From NCBI GenBank assembly GCA_031119475.1, contig JAVHXV010000002.1, forward strand, positions 417,133-481,132: a DNA stretch of 64,000 nucleotides. Direction: 5' to 3'. Both the position numbers and the translations under genes were made by a program. Source of the stretch: Pedobacter sp. GTDB taxonomy: Bacteria; Bacteroidota; Bacteroidia; Sphingobacteriales; Sphingobacteriaceae. The notes beneath the pieces were generated by a model. The model made no database searches, was not told the origin of the DNA, and saw only the letters and a list, made by a program, of their open reading frames with translations. Positions 50,300 to 59,747 of the stretch are shown here, piece after piece (position 1 is the stretch's first letter; every line of letters starts with the position of its first letter).

Positions 50300-51049
50300 A
50301 TGGAGAATTTATTGACCGATAGGGATTTCTGGGTAAATTACTGGGATAGTAAGACTGATTTATCGGTTAAGATTCCACCAGATTATCTGTTCCATCATCA
50401 ATTGCAGCACATTTTTGAAAAAGAAAATGTTAAAACAGCAATTGAACTCGGTGGATTTCCAGGCTACTATGCCGTTTTCTTAAAAAAATACCTGAAGCTC
50501 GACGTCACCTTGCTCGACTATTTCATCCATCCTCCATTAACCAATCAATTGTTGGCTGCTAACCAATTGCAGGCTGGCGATATTTCGGTCATCGAAACAG
50601 ACCTTTTCAATTACCAGCCACAACAACAGTTTGACCTGGTGTTAAGCTGTGGGCTGATCGAGCATTTTAACGATACCAAAGATATCATTGAGCGCCACAT
50701 TAATTTTTTGAAGCCTGGCGGTACCTTGTTCATTACGCTCCCCAATTTTAGGGCAGTGAACGGATGGTTCCAAAAGAAATTCGACAAAGCCAATTACGAT
50801 AAGCACAGCATCGACTGTATGGATCCGGGCTTGCTACAAAAGATCTGTGAGGAGGCAGGACTAAAAGTAGCGCAATCGCGCTATTTCGGGAACTTTAGCG
50901 TGTGGCTGGAAAACGAACAACAGAAAACCCTTGGGGTAAGATGGTTCAAAAAGTCGGTATGGCTGGTCGGGAAGTTGTTTTCGAAAGTTTTCCCATTCGA
51001 CTCAAAGGCGCTGTCTCCTTATATCATCTTGGAAGCCAAAAAGGTCTGA
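50300..51049 (+). CDS. class I SAM-dependent methyltransferase
   Basis: A 249-residue methyltransferase with a Rossmann-like fold. Motif I is AIELGGFPGYYAVFLKKY (about 47-64), with a variant GGFPG instead of GxGxG. The motif II-III region is VTLLDYFI and FDLVLSCGLIEHFNDTKDII (about 110-129), then FLKPGGTLFITLPNFR. It lies in a polysaccharide gene region, so it may methylate a sugar. A TTTCTTTG string, one base off the -7 consensus, ends 5 bases before its ATG. A terminator shared with the convergent lipoprotein gene follows. Confidence 0.87.
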   Translation: MENLLTDRDFWVNYWDSKTDLSVKIPPDYLFHHQLQHIFEKENVKTAIELGGFPGYYAVFLKKYLKLDVTLLDYFIHPPLTNQLLAANQLQAGDISVIETDLFNYQPQQQFDLVLSCGLIEHFNDTKDIIERHINFLKPGGTLFITLPNFRAVNGWFQKKFDKANYDKHSIDCMDPGLLQKICEEAGLKVAQSRYFGNFSVWLENEQQKTLGVRWFKKSVWLVGKLFSKVFPFDSKALSPYIILEAKKV

Positions 51050-51081
51050 TGGCCTAGAGAAGGTACATTAGTAACCTCATA

Positions 51082-51118
51082 AAAAAAGGTGCCAACTGCT
51101 ACAGGTGGCACCTTTTTT
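51082..51118. terminator. bidirectional terminator
   Basis: A perfect 13-bp stem, AAAAAAGGTGCCA (51082-51094) with 51106-51118, has an 11-base loop. It serves the methyltransferase gene and the lipoprotein gene that converges on it. Confidence 0.88.
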
Positions 51119-51131
51119 ATAAATTGTGGTC

Positions 51132-51914
51132 TTAATGCTTCAGATAATATTGCAGGTATGCCTTAGCTACCGCCGCATCTTTTCTCCAGATTACCAATGA
51201 ATCGGCTGTAATCTTTACCACTTCAAACGACCGGGCATTTGTTTTGGTCGCATCCAGGTCGAGCATGCAATACGGCTGGCCTAATTTCCAGGAGCCATTT
51301 AAGGGCACCCCATCGCTCATCACGTTATAAGTAAGGTCTGTATTTAGTTTAAAGTAGCCAACAGGGAAAACAAGGGCAGGGTTGTTGACCAAGCTGGTGG
51401 TGGCATTGTAATCGAAATAGAATGTCCTGGAGTTGTCCCATTGCTTGGTCAGTTCTGCGTTGGTTGGGCAGCTTGCGGTCCTGTAGCGTTCGGTAATCAC
51501 CTTATTTCCATCAACTCTTTTAATGATCAGTGCGCTAGCCGAAAGACTCAGGATATCAAATTGGATATCGACTGACGTGATCGATTGGTCATCTAAGGTA
51601 ACTTTACAGGTATGCTCATCAATTTTCCAGGTACCAGTCGAGGCGGCATCGTTCTTAACGATTTCATAAGTGCCATTGCCATCAATTTTAAGAAAGCCAA
51701 CGGTCGAAGATACTGCGGTGCCAGATTTGGTGGTCAGCGAGGCATTGGTATAGGTGTCGACTGTGGTGGTCGTATTGTACCACTTGGCAGACAATTCTAG
51801 CTTGCTGAAACAGCCTTTGGTCGGTTCGCTTTCATCTTCTCCATGCTTGCAGGCGTTTAGGGCAAGTAAAGTGATTACGCAGGAGAAAATAATGGAGCGT
51901 GTAATTTTTTTCAT
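51132..51914 (-). CDS. lipoprotein with two lipocalin-like repeats
   Basis: A 260-residue lipoprotein with signal peptide and lipobox LALNAC (Cys22). The mature chain has two similar halves of about 110 residues. Each starts with a CPTNAELTKQW-like or CFSKLELSAKW segment and ends with a hydrophobic DSLVIWRK or SALIIKRV strand, resembling Bacteroidota lipocalin-like domains. Each half contains the GTWKIDEHTCKVTLD or GSWKLGQPYCMLDLD pattern. No function can be given. It has a well-spaced promoter just upstream. Confidence 0.8.
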   Translation of the reverse strand: MKKITRSIIFSCVITLLALNACKHGEDESEPTKGCFSKLELSAKWYNTTTTVDTYTNASLTTKSGTAVSSTVGFLKIDGNGTYEIVKNDAASTGTWKIDEHTCKVTLDDQSITSVDIQFDILSLSASALIIKRVDGNKVITERYRTASCPTNAELTKQWDNSRTFYFDYNATTSLVNNPALVFPVGYFKLNTDLTYNVMSDGVPLNGSWKLGQPYCMLDLDATKTNARSFEVVKITADSLVIWRKDAAVAKAYLQYYLKH

Positions 51915-51931
51915 GTGAGAGGTTTAAAGAT

Positions 51932-51961
51932 CAAATATAAAGATTTGAAGCGGCTATCAAA
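51932..51961 (-). promoter_or_regulatory. promoter of the lipocalin-like lipoprotein gene
   Basis: On the minus strand TTTG (51961-51958), an 18-base spacer and TATATTTG (51939-51932) match the Bacteroidota consensus. The start codon follows after 17 bases. Confidence 0.5.
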
Positions 51962-51970
51962 ATGGCATCC

Positions 51971-52888
51971 TTATGGCGTATTGAAATACCTGGAAAGCTT
52001 TTCCTTGACAAAACGTTTTAACCTGGCCATCAGGTTTCCTTTTCGGTTGGCAAGGAAATGCTTAATGGCCTGATAGGCTTTATCATCTTCTTTTACTGTA
52101 GTCGGAAATTTAGTAATCGGCTTTGGATTGAGGATGACATTATAGATGTCGCTCATTCCAGAATGGATACCCGTTCCGTCATGGCCAATATTATTGATCA
52201 GGGAATGGGATGGGTTTAAGGTCAGGCCACCTTTTAAAAAAATGGAGGCATACCACCTGATGGCCCAAGAATTGTTCTTTCCCCGTTTAAAATCCTTCAT
52301 CTGTTTCCAAAAGTTCATGGTATGGTCTATGGAAAAGTCCTTTTTCTTTTTGAGGTCGAATTGTCCGATCAGCGTATCGATGTTGGGCTCGAAATGTTTC
52401 CATGCCCTTTGCCAGGTAGCCCATCCCCAACTGGTAGCGGCCCGGTAAAAGAAGCTTTCAGAGAGGCCATTTTCATTAAGGGGGTACATATAGGCACCAA
52501 TGTGCATCACCTGGTCGTTGTTTCGGTAAATGTTCAGGGCTTCGTTAAAATAGGTTAGGGTATAAGGCGATGAGATCAGGTCGTCTTCAAAAACGATGAC
52601 CTGCTGATAATCTGCCGTCAGTTTGGTAACCCCGGCAATGATCGAATTGGCCAGGCCAAGATTGTCTTTTGCCTCAATGATCTCTACACTTTTGAAGCCA
52701 TCGGTTGTCCTGATCAGTTCCCTCACCTTTGCTACATTCTCTTCATCCTGTGCACTTTTTGCGCCATCGGAAAAGATAAAGAGCCTACTCTCTGCAGCCA
52801 GTTCGTTCTGCTGTAAAAACTTGATGGTCCGCGCAGTATGTTGCGGCCTGTTGTAGACGAAAAGTGCGATGGGCGCAAAATTTTGCAT
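51971..52888 (-). CDS. GT-A fold glycosyltransferase
   Basis: A 305-residue nucleotide-diphospho-sugar transferase-like protein. The N-terminus FAPIALFVYNRPQHTARTIK, and VIVFEDDLISSPYTLTYFNE with an acidic EDD site at about 100, are shared with bacterial glycosyltransferases related to the GlcNAc transferase I type. RAATSWGWATWQRAWKHFE at about 148-166 is also typical. It sits in the surface glycan region next to the large secreted protein on the same strand. Acceptor and donor are unknown. Confidence 0.83.
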   Translation of the reverse strand: MQNFAPIALFVYNRPQHTARTIKFLQQNELAAESRLFIFSDGAKSAQDEENVAKVRELIRTTDGFKSVEIIEAKDNLGLANSIIAGVTKLTADYQQVIVFEDDLISSPYTLTYFNEALNIYRNNDQVMHIGAYMYPLNENGLSESFFYRAATSWGWATWQRAWKHFEPNIDTLIGQFDLKKKKDFSIDHTMNFWKQMKDFKRGKNNSWAIRWYASIFLKGGLTLNPSHSLINNIGHDGTGIHSGMSDIYNVILNPKPITKFPTTVKEDDKAYQAIKHFLANRKGNLMARLKRFVKEKLSRYFNTP

Positions 52889-52951
52889 ATCGAATGGTAT
52901 TCTTGGTCAGATCTGGGCTAAAGATAGCACTTATCGCGCCACAAAATGTAA

Positions 52952-55900
52952 TCAGTTCAAAATCGTGATGATTCCGTTATAGGTCGACTTTTTCTTGTCA
53001 TTTAAGACAATGACATAATAGTATACCCCCGCCGGGAGTGGCCTACCGTTCATCTTGCCATCCCATTTGCCATTGTTCGAATTGGCTGTGTAGATTACCG
53101 TGCCATATCGATTGAATATAGACAGTCTGGAGCCGGGATAGCCAGAGAAATTCTTGATTTCCCATTCATCATTGACCCCATCGCCGTTTGGCGAAAAAGA
53201 GTTGGGAAAAGTAATTTCCTTAATAACCTTTACATTGATGCTGAGCGTTTTTACACAAGATACACCATAGCTGATGGTTAAGGTATAAGTGATGTCATTC
53301 GTGGGGCTGGCGATTGGATGGAGTACATCGGTCCTGTCCAGGCCTGTGCTTGGGCTCCATTGGTAAGTATAGGTAAGGGCAGGATCGAGGTTTGCCGTAA
53401 CCTCCAACTCGATCGATTTGCCATAATCAACCTGTAGCGCAGCAGGTGCATTGGTCGTTAACGGACTAAAGGTGGTAATGGTTATTTCATCCGCAGTTGC
53501 GATGCCACAATTTTGGTTGGTGATGGTCCATCTTAACACAACTGGTTCATTGTAAGGAAGATTTAACACTTGTGCATGAGGGTCATGCTCATTTTGGGCA
53601 TCAAAGGGTTGGTAGCTTGTGGGCGATACAACCGTCCAGGTCCCCGTCTCATTATTGGCTGCGGAATTTGCGGCCAGAGTAACATCCCGGCTGCTGCAAA
53701 TGTTCACATCAGGTCCTGCAGCAGCTGTTGTAGGGACTGGAAAAATGTTGATCTTGATCTCGTTGCTATAGCTTTCGCAGGCATCGGCAAAAGTAATCCT
53801 CCTAAAAAATGTGGTGCTGGAAAGCTGTGGCAAGGTGAGGTGCTGTGTTTGGTCGGCCAGGGCTGTCCATGTAATCCCATCAGCACTGCGTTGCCAGGCG
53901 AAAGTAATGTTGGTGTGGTTGGCGCCTGTTGGCACCGTACCGGTAAGGGTCAGGTTATTTGCCGAAGCAGCGCAAAAGGTAGTCTGTGGGGTTGTGATCA
54001 GGTTGTTGGTCGTAGTGGCCAGCACTTTCACCAAAAACTGCGAGTCGTAATAAGGCGAGTTGGTGACAATCCGCCTGAAGGATACCAGTACAGTCGAATT
54101 TGTAAAATTGTTGTTCGGCGTGATGGAAAGGTCTGCTGTAGTTTTCCCAGGTAGGTCTGTCCATACTCCGCCGATGCGCTGCTGCCATTGGTAGATCGAC
54201 TGTGGATCGTGGTCAACTGCGCCCTGCAAAGTTAGCGGGCCGCCAGAGCATACCGAAACTTCTTTTTCCTTGTCGACTATAATTTTGATCTCCTGCTCCA
54301 ATATGCAGGTACCGTAGTTGATCCGAAGGCGATAAATTGTGGTTTCACTTGGTGACACCATGGGCGCTAATATTGTTGGATCGCTGATATCAGTGGCGGG
54401 TGTCCATTGATAAGTGTAGGTAACGCCAGCTGCGGTAGCAAGTGTTGCCGGTATGGGTAACGCCTGGCCATAGTTGATGGTCATGTGGCCGGGCATGGCC
54501 AATGCAGGCGTCCCAAAATTGGTAACGGTTACTTCGTCGAATGATTCGAGCTGGCAGCCGCCCTGCTGTTTGATGGTCCACCGCAACACGACCGGAACAT
54601 TTTCTGGAAGGTTGGCGATGCTTGCCTTGGGGTCATTGACCGTTAGGGCAGTAAAGGGATTGTAGCCTGCCGGACTGATCACAGACCAGGTCCCTGTTTC
54701 ACCGTTGGCAACGGTATTTGCATTGAGTGTGGCAGATTGGATGTTGCACAGATTGATGTCCGTTCCTGCACCGGCCGTGGTAGGCGGCAGAAATACCTCG
54801 ACCTTAAGCTCGTTGCAATAGGTCTTACATCCGCTGTTTAGGGTTGCCCTTCTGAAATAGGTAGTCTGATAGAATTCAGCTGGTGTATAGTCTTTGCTGG
54901 TCACTGTATTGATGGTGTTCCAATTGCTGCCATCTGAGCTCTGCTCCCAGGCAAAGGTGGTTTGGCCATTTATACCGCCATTTGGCGTAGTGCCTGATAG
55001 GGTGATGTTCGCCTTGCCATTGCAAAAGACGAGTTGTGGTGTAGTAATGCTATTGTTGGTGGTAATCGGATTGATGGTGACGGTACTTTCGGCTTCGTAG
55101 CTTAAACCGCTATTATTTAATGTCCGCCTTCTGATCCGAAAGACCAAAGCAGCATTGCTGGTATTTGGAACACCGGGGAAAGTATAGCTTGCCTGATCGC
55201 TGGTGCCAGGGGCCACTACCCAGATCCCTGGCGAAAGTATGGTATCTTCCATCACCCATTGGTAGGTACTTTCGGGCGCCGGATTTGGCAGGGGAGTAAA
55301 GGAGGTACTTTCTCCGCTACATAGCGTTAACTGTAGATTAGCTTGGGCAACCATTACTTCGACGGTCCAGTTGTAATTGACGCAATTGGACGTGATGGTG
55401 TAGGTTTGGGGCGTGGTAAAATCCCGTACAACTTCAGATAGTGGGCTAATGATGCCGATGTCGGCGCTGATCCTTGGTTTAAGGTGGGTGACATCCGTTC
55501 CGGGCTGCACTGTAATGGTTACTTTTTTATCGATGTTGCTAATGATGGCTGGTTGGACCTGCTCGTCCAAATCAAAATCGGTGATCAGTGCATCGCCTGT
55601 AAACTTGATCTGGTTAAATTTTGAAATGAAGGCATCTGAAACGTTGTGCTTGGCAGTCAGGTTGAGCGTACAGGTTCCTGTATTAAAATCGACCGTACCG
55701 CAGAATGCTCCGCCCAACAGGACATTTTTTTTGGAGTCGACGGCAATCTTATGCCCAAAGTTTCCACTGCAATTGCTGCCCAGGTCGAAAGCCCACAGGT
55801 ATTGGCCGTTTCCATCAAACTTGCCAAAGAAGGTTCGCCGGTTTGTACCCGCGTTAATGGTCAGTACCATTGGTGTGGCACCATAAAAGGTAAGGGAGCC

Positions 55901-57121
55901 TTCATAAAAGCCGCCAATATAGGCATTGTTGTCGACGTCTACGGTGATGTAATAACTGTAGGAAGCAGTTATACTAGATGACGCATATTTAGCCCAAACG
56001 GGTACACCTAAATTGGTGTATTTGGCTACGAACAGATGTCGGGTAGAATTTCCATAGATGGTCAGGGTATTAGGGGGTGAAACCAGATTCAGTTCAGCAC
56101 CAAAAGAACCGGTAATAAAAATCTCGTCGGTTGGACCAATGGCAATCTGTGCAACGATCTGGGCGCCCCCACTCGTTCCATAAATGGGGTTGCCCCAAAT
56201 CAGGTCGCCATTTGGTGAGTATTTTGCCATAAAGTAAGGGTTGGCGGAAGTAGCCGTTAGATTGCTCGGCGGGCCTTTTGGATTGAGATCGATGGTGCCA
56301 TTAAAATACCCTGTAATCACAATCTCATTGTTCGAATTGGTCTTTACACTCTTGATCTCGTCGTCTGAAGCAGTGCCCATGCCATATGCCCACAATACGT
56401 TTCCATTGGGGTCATACTTGACCATAAAACCATCCAGCAAGCCCTTGTTCGTTAAGAGAAAACCACCCACGGTAATGGAAGTAGAAAAAGAACCCACAAA
56501 GATGACGTTGTTCTGCTTGTCGGTGGTAACCACATGGCCACGGTCGGTTTGTGTTCCCCCAATATTTTTCCCCCATAAAAAGTTGCCATTGGTATCGAAC
56601 TTAACGACCAGGGCATCTTCGGCGCCATTGCCCGTCAGGTTCGTTGTACCTGGCCCCGGGTCACAATCGATCACAGATGAAGTTGTCGATGCACTGATGA
56701 TGACATTCCCATTCAGGTCTATGGTAAGGTTGTTGACCTGATCGAGGCCATTCCCACCGATGCTCTTGGCCCACAGCAGTTTACCATCGGGCGTATATTT
56801 GGCCAAGAAAATATCATAGTTGGCCACCGAAGAAAGCGGCACGGGAGTGGATACGCCAGAATGGTCAACAGTCAGGGTTCCCTGGAAATTACCGGCCACA
56901 TACACGTTGTCGGATTGATCGACACCGATGCCCGTCAGTTTGCTCTCACCGGTTCCGCCAATATCCTTTACCCAATCTGGAATGGGCGTTTGTGCCACCA
57001 CGCCAATGGAACAAAAAACCATGCAAAGGAAAAATGAAAGCCTGACTAGGGTTTTATGGAGCGTTAACAATTTGAGCTTATAATTTAGGCGTAAATTAAC
57101 GATATCTGTTGTATCGGGCAA
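52952..57121 (-). CDS. type IX secreted multi-domain protein with gliding-associated C-terminal domain
   Basis: A 1389-codon exported protein. The signal peptide is LVRLSFFLCMVFCSIGVVAQ. The N-terminal half (about 50-510) has SBBP-type propeller repeats such as DQSDNVYVAGNFQGTLTV and GDLIWGNPIYGTSGGA. Two similar Ig-like modules (about 590-960 and 965-1300) follow, each with TTFCAAS-like or FCNGKA, then FFRR and WTIKQQ patterns. The end is the type B sorting domain FPNSFSPNGDGVNDEWEI with GTVIYTANSNNGKWDGKMNG. There is no early ATG, and TTG 57121 or TTG 57070 are the possible starts. It is likely a surface adhesin or matrix protein exported by the PorV system. Confidence 0.85.
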   Translation of the reverse strand: MPDTTDIVNLRLNYKLKLLTLHKTLVRLSFFLCMVFCSIGVVAQTPIPDWVKDIGGTGESKLTGIGVDQSDNVYVAGNFQGTLTVDHSGVSTPVPLSSVANYDIFLAKYTPDGKLLWAKSIGGNGLDQVNNLTIDLNGNVIISASTTSSVIDCDPGPGTTNLTGNGAEDALVVKFDTNGNFLWGKNIGGTQTDRGHVVTTDKQNNVIFVGSFSTSITVGGFLLTNKGLLDGFMVKYDPNGNVLWAYGMGTASDDEIKSVKTNSNNEIVITGYFNGTIDLNPKGPPSNLTATSANPYFMAKYSPNGDLIWGNPIYGTSGGAQIVAQIAIGPTDEIFITGSFGAELNLVSPPNTLTIYGNSTRHLFVAKYTNLGVPVWAKYASSSITASYSYYITVDVDNNAYIGGFYEGSLTFYGATPMVLTINAGTNRRTFFGKFDGNGQYLWAFDLGSNCSGNFGHKIAVDSKKNVLLGGAFCGTVDFNTGTCTLNLTAKHNVSDAFISKFNQIKFTGDALITDFDLDEQVQPAIISNIDKKVTITVQPGTDVTHLKPRISADIGIISPLSEVVRDFTTPQTYTITSNCVNYNWTVEVMVAQANLQLTLCSGESTSFTPLPNPAPESTYQWVMEDTILSPGIWVVAPGTSDQASYTFPGVPNTSNAALVFRIRRRTLNNSGLSYEAESTVTINPITTNNSITTPQLVFCNGKANITLSGTTPNGGINGQTTFAWEQSSDGSNWNTINTVTSKDYTPAEFYQTTYFRRATLNSGCKTYCNELKVEVFLPPTTAGAGTDINLCNIQSATLNANTVANGETGTWSVISPAGYNPFTALTVNDPKASIANLPENVPVVLRWTIKQQGGCQLESFDEVTVTNFGTPALAMPGHMTINYGQALPIPATLATAAGVTYTYQWTPATDISDPTILAPMVSPSETTIYRLRINYGTCILEQEIKIIVDKEKEVSVCSGGPLTLQGAVDHDPQSIYQWQQRIGGVWTDLPGKTTADLSITPNNNFTNSTVLVSFRRIVTNSPYYDSQFLVKVLATTTNNLITTPQTTFCAASANNLTLTGTVPTGANHTNITFAWQRSADGITWTALADQTQHLTLPQLSSTTFFRRITFADACESYSNEIKINIFPVPTTAAAGPDVNICSSRDVTLAANSAANNETGTWTVVSPTSYQPFDAQNEHDPHAQVLNLPYNEPVVLRWTITNQNCGIATADEITITTFSPLTTNAPAALQVDYGKSIELEVTANLDPALTYTYQWSPSTGLDRTDVLHPIASPTNDITYTLTISYGVSCVKTLSINVKVIKEITFPNSFSPNGDGVNDEWEIKNFSGYPGSRLSIFNRYGTVIYTANSNNGKWDGKMNGRPLPAGVYYYVIVLNDKKKSTYNGIITILN

Positions 57122-57167
57122 AAACTGGATCGTTTTTTTTGTTTATTAATTATCCATATTTTTAGCC

Positions 57168-57854
57168 ATGTTTAAATATATCAAGCAGCAGCTGATCAAA
57201 TACCTACCCCTTAATTATTTCGAGTACAGCAAATCTTATTCACAGGATGGTGAAGATATGATATTAAAAGCAATTTATGAGCAAAAGAAAGGCTATAAGG
57301 GTTTTTATGTTGATGTTGGTGCACACCATCCCGTTAGGTTCTCCAATACGCGATATTTTTATAAAAGAGGCTGGAGGGGCATCAATATCGAGCCCACGCC
57401 TGCTGCGATAAAAGCTTTTCACCTATTTAGAAAAGGGGACATTAACCTGAATATTGGTATCGGACCAGAAAAGGCCACACTTACGTTCTACTGTTTCAAT
57501 GAGCCTGCCCTGAACAGCTTTTCCAAAGAAGTTTCTGAGCGGATCGACCAGGATGGATCGAAATATAAGATCATCGAAAAACTGGATATTGCGATTATGC
57601 CTTTGTCCGAAGTGCTCGACCGGCACCTCCCGGCCAACACCAAAATAGATTTTATGTCGATCGATGTAGAGGGGCTGGACTTTCAGGTATTGTTGTCCAA
57701 CGATTGGAATAAATACAAGCCTGATGTGCTCTTGGTGGAAGAGAGCATTGATGTTGACGCGATCAAAGATTCTCCCATTTATCTTTTCTTAAAGGAAAAA
57801 GGATATCATTTCTTTGCCAAGACCTTACGGACCTGTATCTATCGGCTAGCTTAA
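57168..57854 (+). CDS. FkbM family methyltransferase
   Basis: A 228-residue FkbM-type methyltransferase, generally O-methylating sugars or polyketides. The N-terminal SYSQDGEDMILKAIYEQKKG (about 22-41) leads to motif I GFYVDVGAHHPVRFSNTRYF. INIEPTPAAI follows, and the late motif is IDFMSIDVEGLDFQVLLS (about 160-177). It overlaps the end of the flippase gene by 4 bp on opposite strands. It is divergent from the large secreted protein gene, 46 bp away. Confidence 0.88.
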   Translation: MFKYIKQQLIKYLPLNYFEYSKSYSQDGEDMILKAIYEQKKGYKGFYVDVGAHHPVRFSNTRYFYKRGWRGINIEPTPAAIKAFHLFRKGDINLNIGIGPEKATLTFYCFNEPALNSFSKEVSERIDQDGSKYKIIEKLDIAIMPLSEVLDRHLPANTKIDFMSIDVEGLDFQVLLSNDWNKYKPDVLLVEESIDVDAIKDSPIYLFLKEKGYHFFAKTLRTCIYRLA

Positions 57855-59191
57855 GGCTTTATTGAAAAGATTCGCCGAACCAGGGTAATCAATAAAAGTG
57901 ATTTCAGCATCATGATACCCTGTGGCCGGGTCTTCGGAATGAGGATAATTAAAAAAGTAGACGCAAAATAGGCGGTTACCGTAGCAATGGCCGTGCCCAT
58001 CATGCCCATGGTAGGGATCATTAACAAATTGAGGGCGATATTGATGATGGCGCCAATGGTGGAACGGACAAAGGTAAGCCTGCTCAGTCCTTCTGCGACC
58101 AGAAACTGACTGCTCGCTACGCCAAGGAACACAAAAATACTTCCCCAGACATGCACGGCCAATACGGGTGCCGAACTGGCATATTCAGGTTTAAAGAGCT
58201 TATAGATTAATGGCGAACTAAAGGTAATGAACAGGGCAAAGGCCAGGCTCAGCCACACCATGAGGTCGAAAAGATCGCCCAAGCGCTTTTTATAACGGAT
58301 GGCATCATCTCTTCGGGCATTGAGTATGGCCGGAAATAAGGACGATACGATGACCACGGGCACAAAGTTCAAAGCCTCGCTGAACATGACTACCGTTGCA
58401 TATCCTCCGGCTTCGGCCGCCCCCTTACCGCCCAAAATTTCTTTTAACATCAGCACATCGATCTTCATGTAGACCGATACCATGATGCCGGATATGATCA
58501 AAGGCCAGGAAAGTCCCAATAGTTTTTTGGCCAGTACACGATCGAACTTCCAGGTAGATAGGTGCAGGCCCTGTTTCCGATAGACCATCAGGTAGCCTAG
58601 TGATAGGATGAGCACATCGAAAACGTAGGCATAAATAAAATAGATGAGTTCTGCTGAAAGCCAGAATATCAAGATGAGCTTGATGGCTGCAGAAATGATA
58701 TTCCCAACAATCTGCACCTGCATAATGTATTTCGACTTCACCTCAGATTGGAAGTAAGAGTCGATGATGGTAAAGGATTGGAAAAGGCCTGTAAATGAGA
58801 GAATGAAAATAAAAAGGTAGGGAATACCCGAAAGCGGCACCACTTGCCAGGCCAGATAAATGAGCGGCATGCAGGCTGCGCCGGCCATGATCTTCATCCA
58901 AAGTGCTGTGCCCAAGATCGAATCGCGCTGGTTTGGACTTTGGTGCAGCTCCTTAACAATAAAGCTATCGAGGCCCAGCGTAGCAAGGGCAGTAAACAGA
59001 AAAATATAGGATGTGGACGAATTTAATAGCCCATTGCCCTGTGGCAACAGGTAATTGGCCACTTTGATGTTGATGGCCATTTTAATGATCAGACTTCCAA
59101 CACGGCCTGCCATTAACCAGCCTGTGTTTTTCAGGTATTTTTGGAATGCAGCTTCATCAAAACCTTTTATGGTCGGAAATCTCATGAACAC
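57851..59191 (-). CDS. polysaccharide flippase (Wzx/MATE-like oligosaccharide translocase)
   Basis: A 446-residue membrane protein with about twelve to fourteen spans, of the polysaccharide biosynthesis (Wzx-like, MOP superfamily) type. It would move lipid-linked oligosaccharide units across the inner membrane. Characteristic stretches are YLLPQGNGLLNSSTSYIFLF (about 50-69), LGLDSFIVKELHQSPNQRDS (about 75-94), GYATVVMFSEALNFVPVVIV and MGMMGTAIATVTAYFASTFL. It fits with the neighbouring glycosyltransferases. Confidence 0.88.
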   Translation of the reverse strand: MFMRFPTIKGFDEAAFQKYLKNTGWLMAGRVGSLIIKMAINIKVANYLLPQGNGLLNSSTSYIFLFTALATLGLDSFIVKELHQSPNQRDSILGTALWMKIMAGAACMPLIYLAWQVVPLSGIPYLFIFILSFTGLFQSFTIIDSYFQSEVKSKYIMQVQIVGNIISAAIKLILIFWLSAELIYFIYAYVFDVLILSLGYLMVYRKQGLHLSTWKFDRVLAKKLLGLSWPLIISGIMVSVYMKIDVLMLKEILGGKGAAEAGGYATVVMFSEALNFVPVVIVSSLFPAILNARRDDAIRYKKRLGDLFDLMVWLSLAFALFITFSSPLIYKLFKPEYASSAPVLAVHVWGSIFVFLGVASSQFLVAEGLSRLTFVRSTIGAIINIALNLLMIPTMGMMGTAIATVTAYFASTFLIILIPKTRPQGIMMLKSLLLITLVRRIFSIKP

Positions 59192-59211
59192 AAAGATGAA
59201 GAAAATTTATG

Positions 59212-59730
59212 CTATTGCTCAAAACTTTTATCGATCCTCTTGATTTGCTTTAAATGATGTTTAAGGTGGATTTCGATAAACCTGAACCATTGCTTGGCAT
59301 CCAGATAGCCCAATCGGGGATGCTTTACTTTAAGCCCACTTACAGGCTTTTCGAGCAAAGGGTATATTTTTGCCAGCTGCAGTTCGAAATCTGTGAGCAG
59401 TTGTTGCGCGGCCATCTTATTTATTTTTTTGACCCTTTCCTTAAGCCTTGCCGGTGCCTCATATTTTTTTCCTGGCGGCAGGGACCCGAAAAACAAGATC
59501 AGCCTGACCGCCCAATGGGTAGGTTGAAGCTCCCCATCGCCCTTGATGATCCTGGCAATAGCCATGAGCGAGAGCAGGCTGGAGTCAAAAATATGCGCAT
59601 ATACTTCACTGATGCTCCAACCTCCGATGGGTGGCGAATGCACAAAATGCGCTTCGTCTATTTCGTCCAACCTCAATTGGTAGTGTGCAACATTTTTTTG
59701 GATACTCCGAAGTAGGCTGGACGTAGTCAT
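59212..59730 (-). CDS. DinB-like superfamily protein
   Basis: A 172-residue four-helix protein of the DinB/YfiT-like superfamily. The metal-site histidines appear in VYAHIFDSSLLSLMA (about 45-59) and in IEIHLKHHLKQIKRID (about 150-165). SPPIGGWSISEV precedes the first as usual. Many family members are thiol-dependent transferases or of unknown role. TAACTTTA, close to the -7 consensus, lies 4 bases before the ATG. Confidence 0.8.
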   Translation of the reverse strand: MTTSSLLRSIQKNVAHYQLRLDEIDEAHFVHSPPIGGWSISEVYAHIFDSSLLSLMAIARIIKGDGELQPTHWAVRLILFFGSLPPGKKYEAPARLKERVKKINKMAAQQLLTDFELQLAKIYPLLEKPVSGLKVKHPRLGYLDAKQWFRFIEIHLKHHLKQIKRIDKSFEQ

Positions 59731-59747
59731 GGGCTAAAGTTAGGATT

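Noticed and set aside
53570..54154. 194-codon reading frame antisense to the large secreted protein
   Set aside because: Shadow frame in a repetitive coding region, with no start context or domain.
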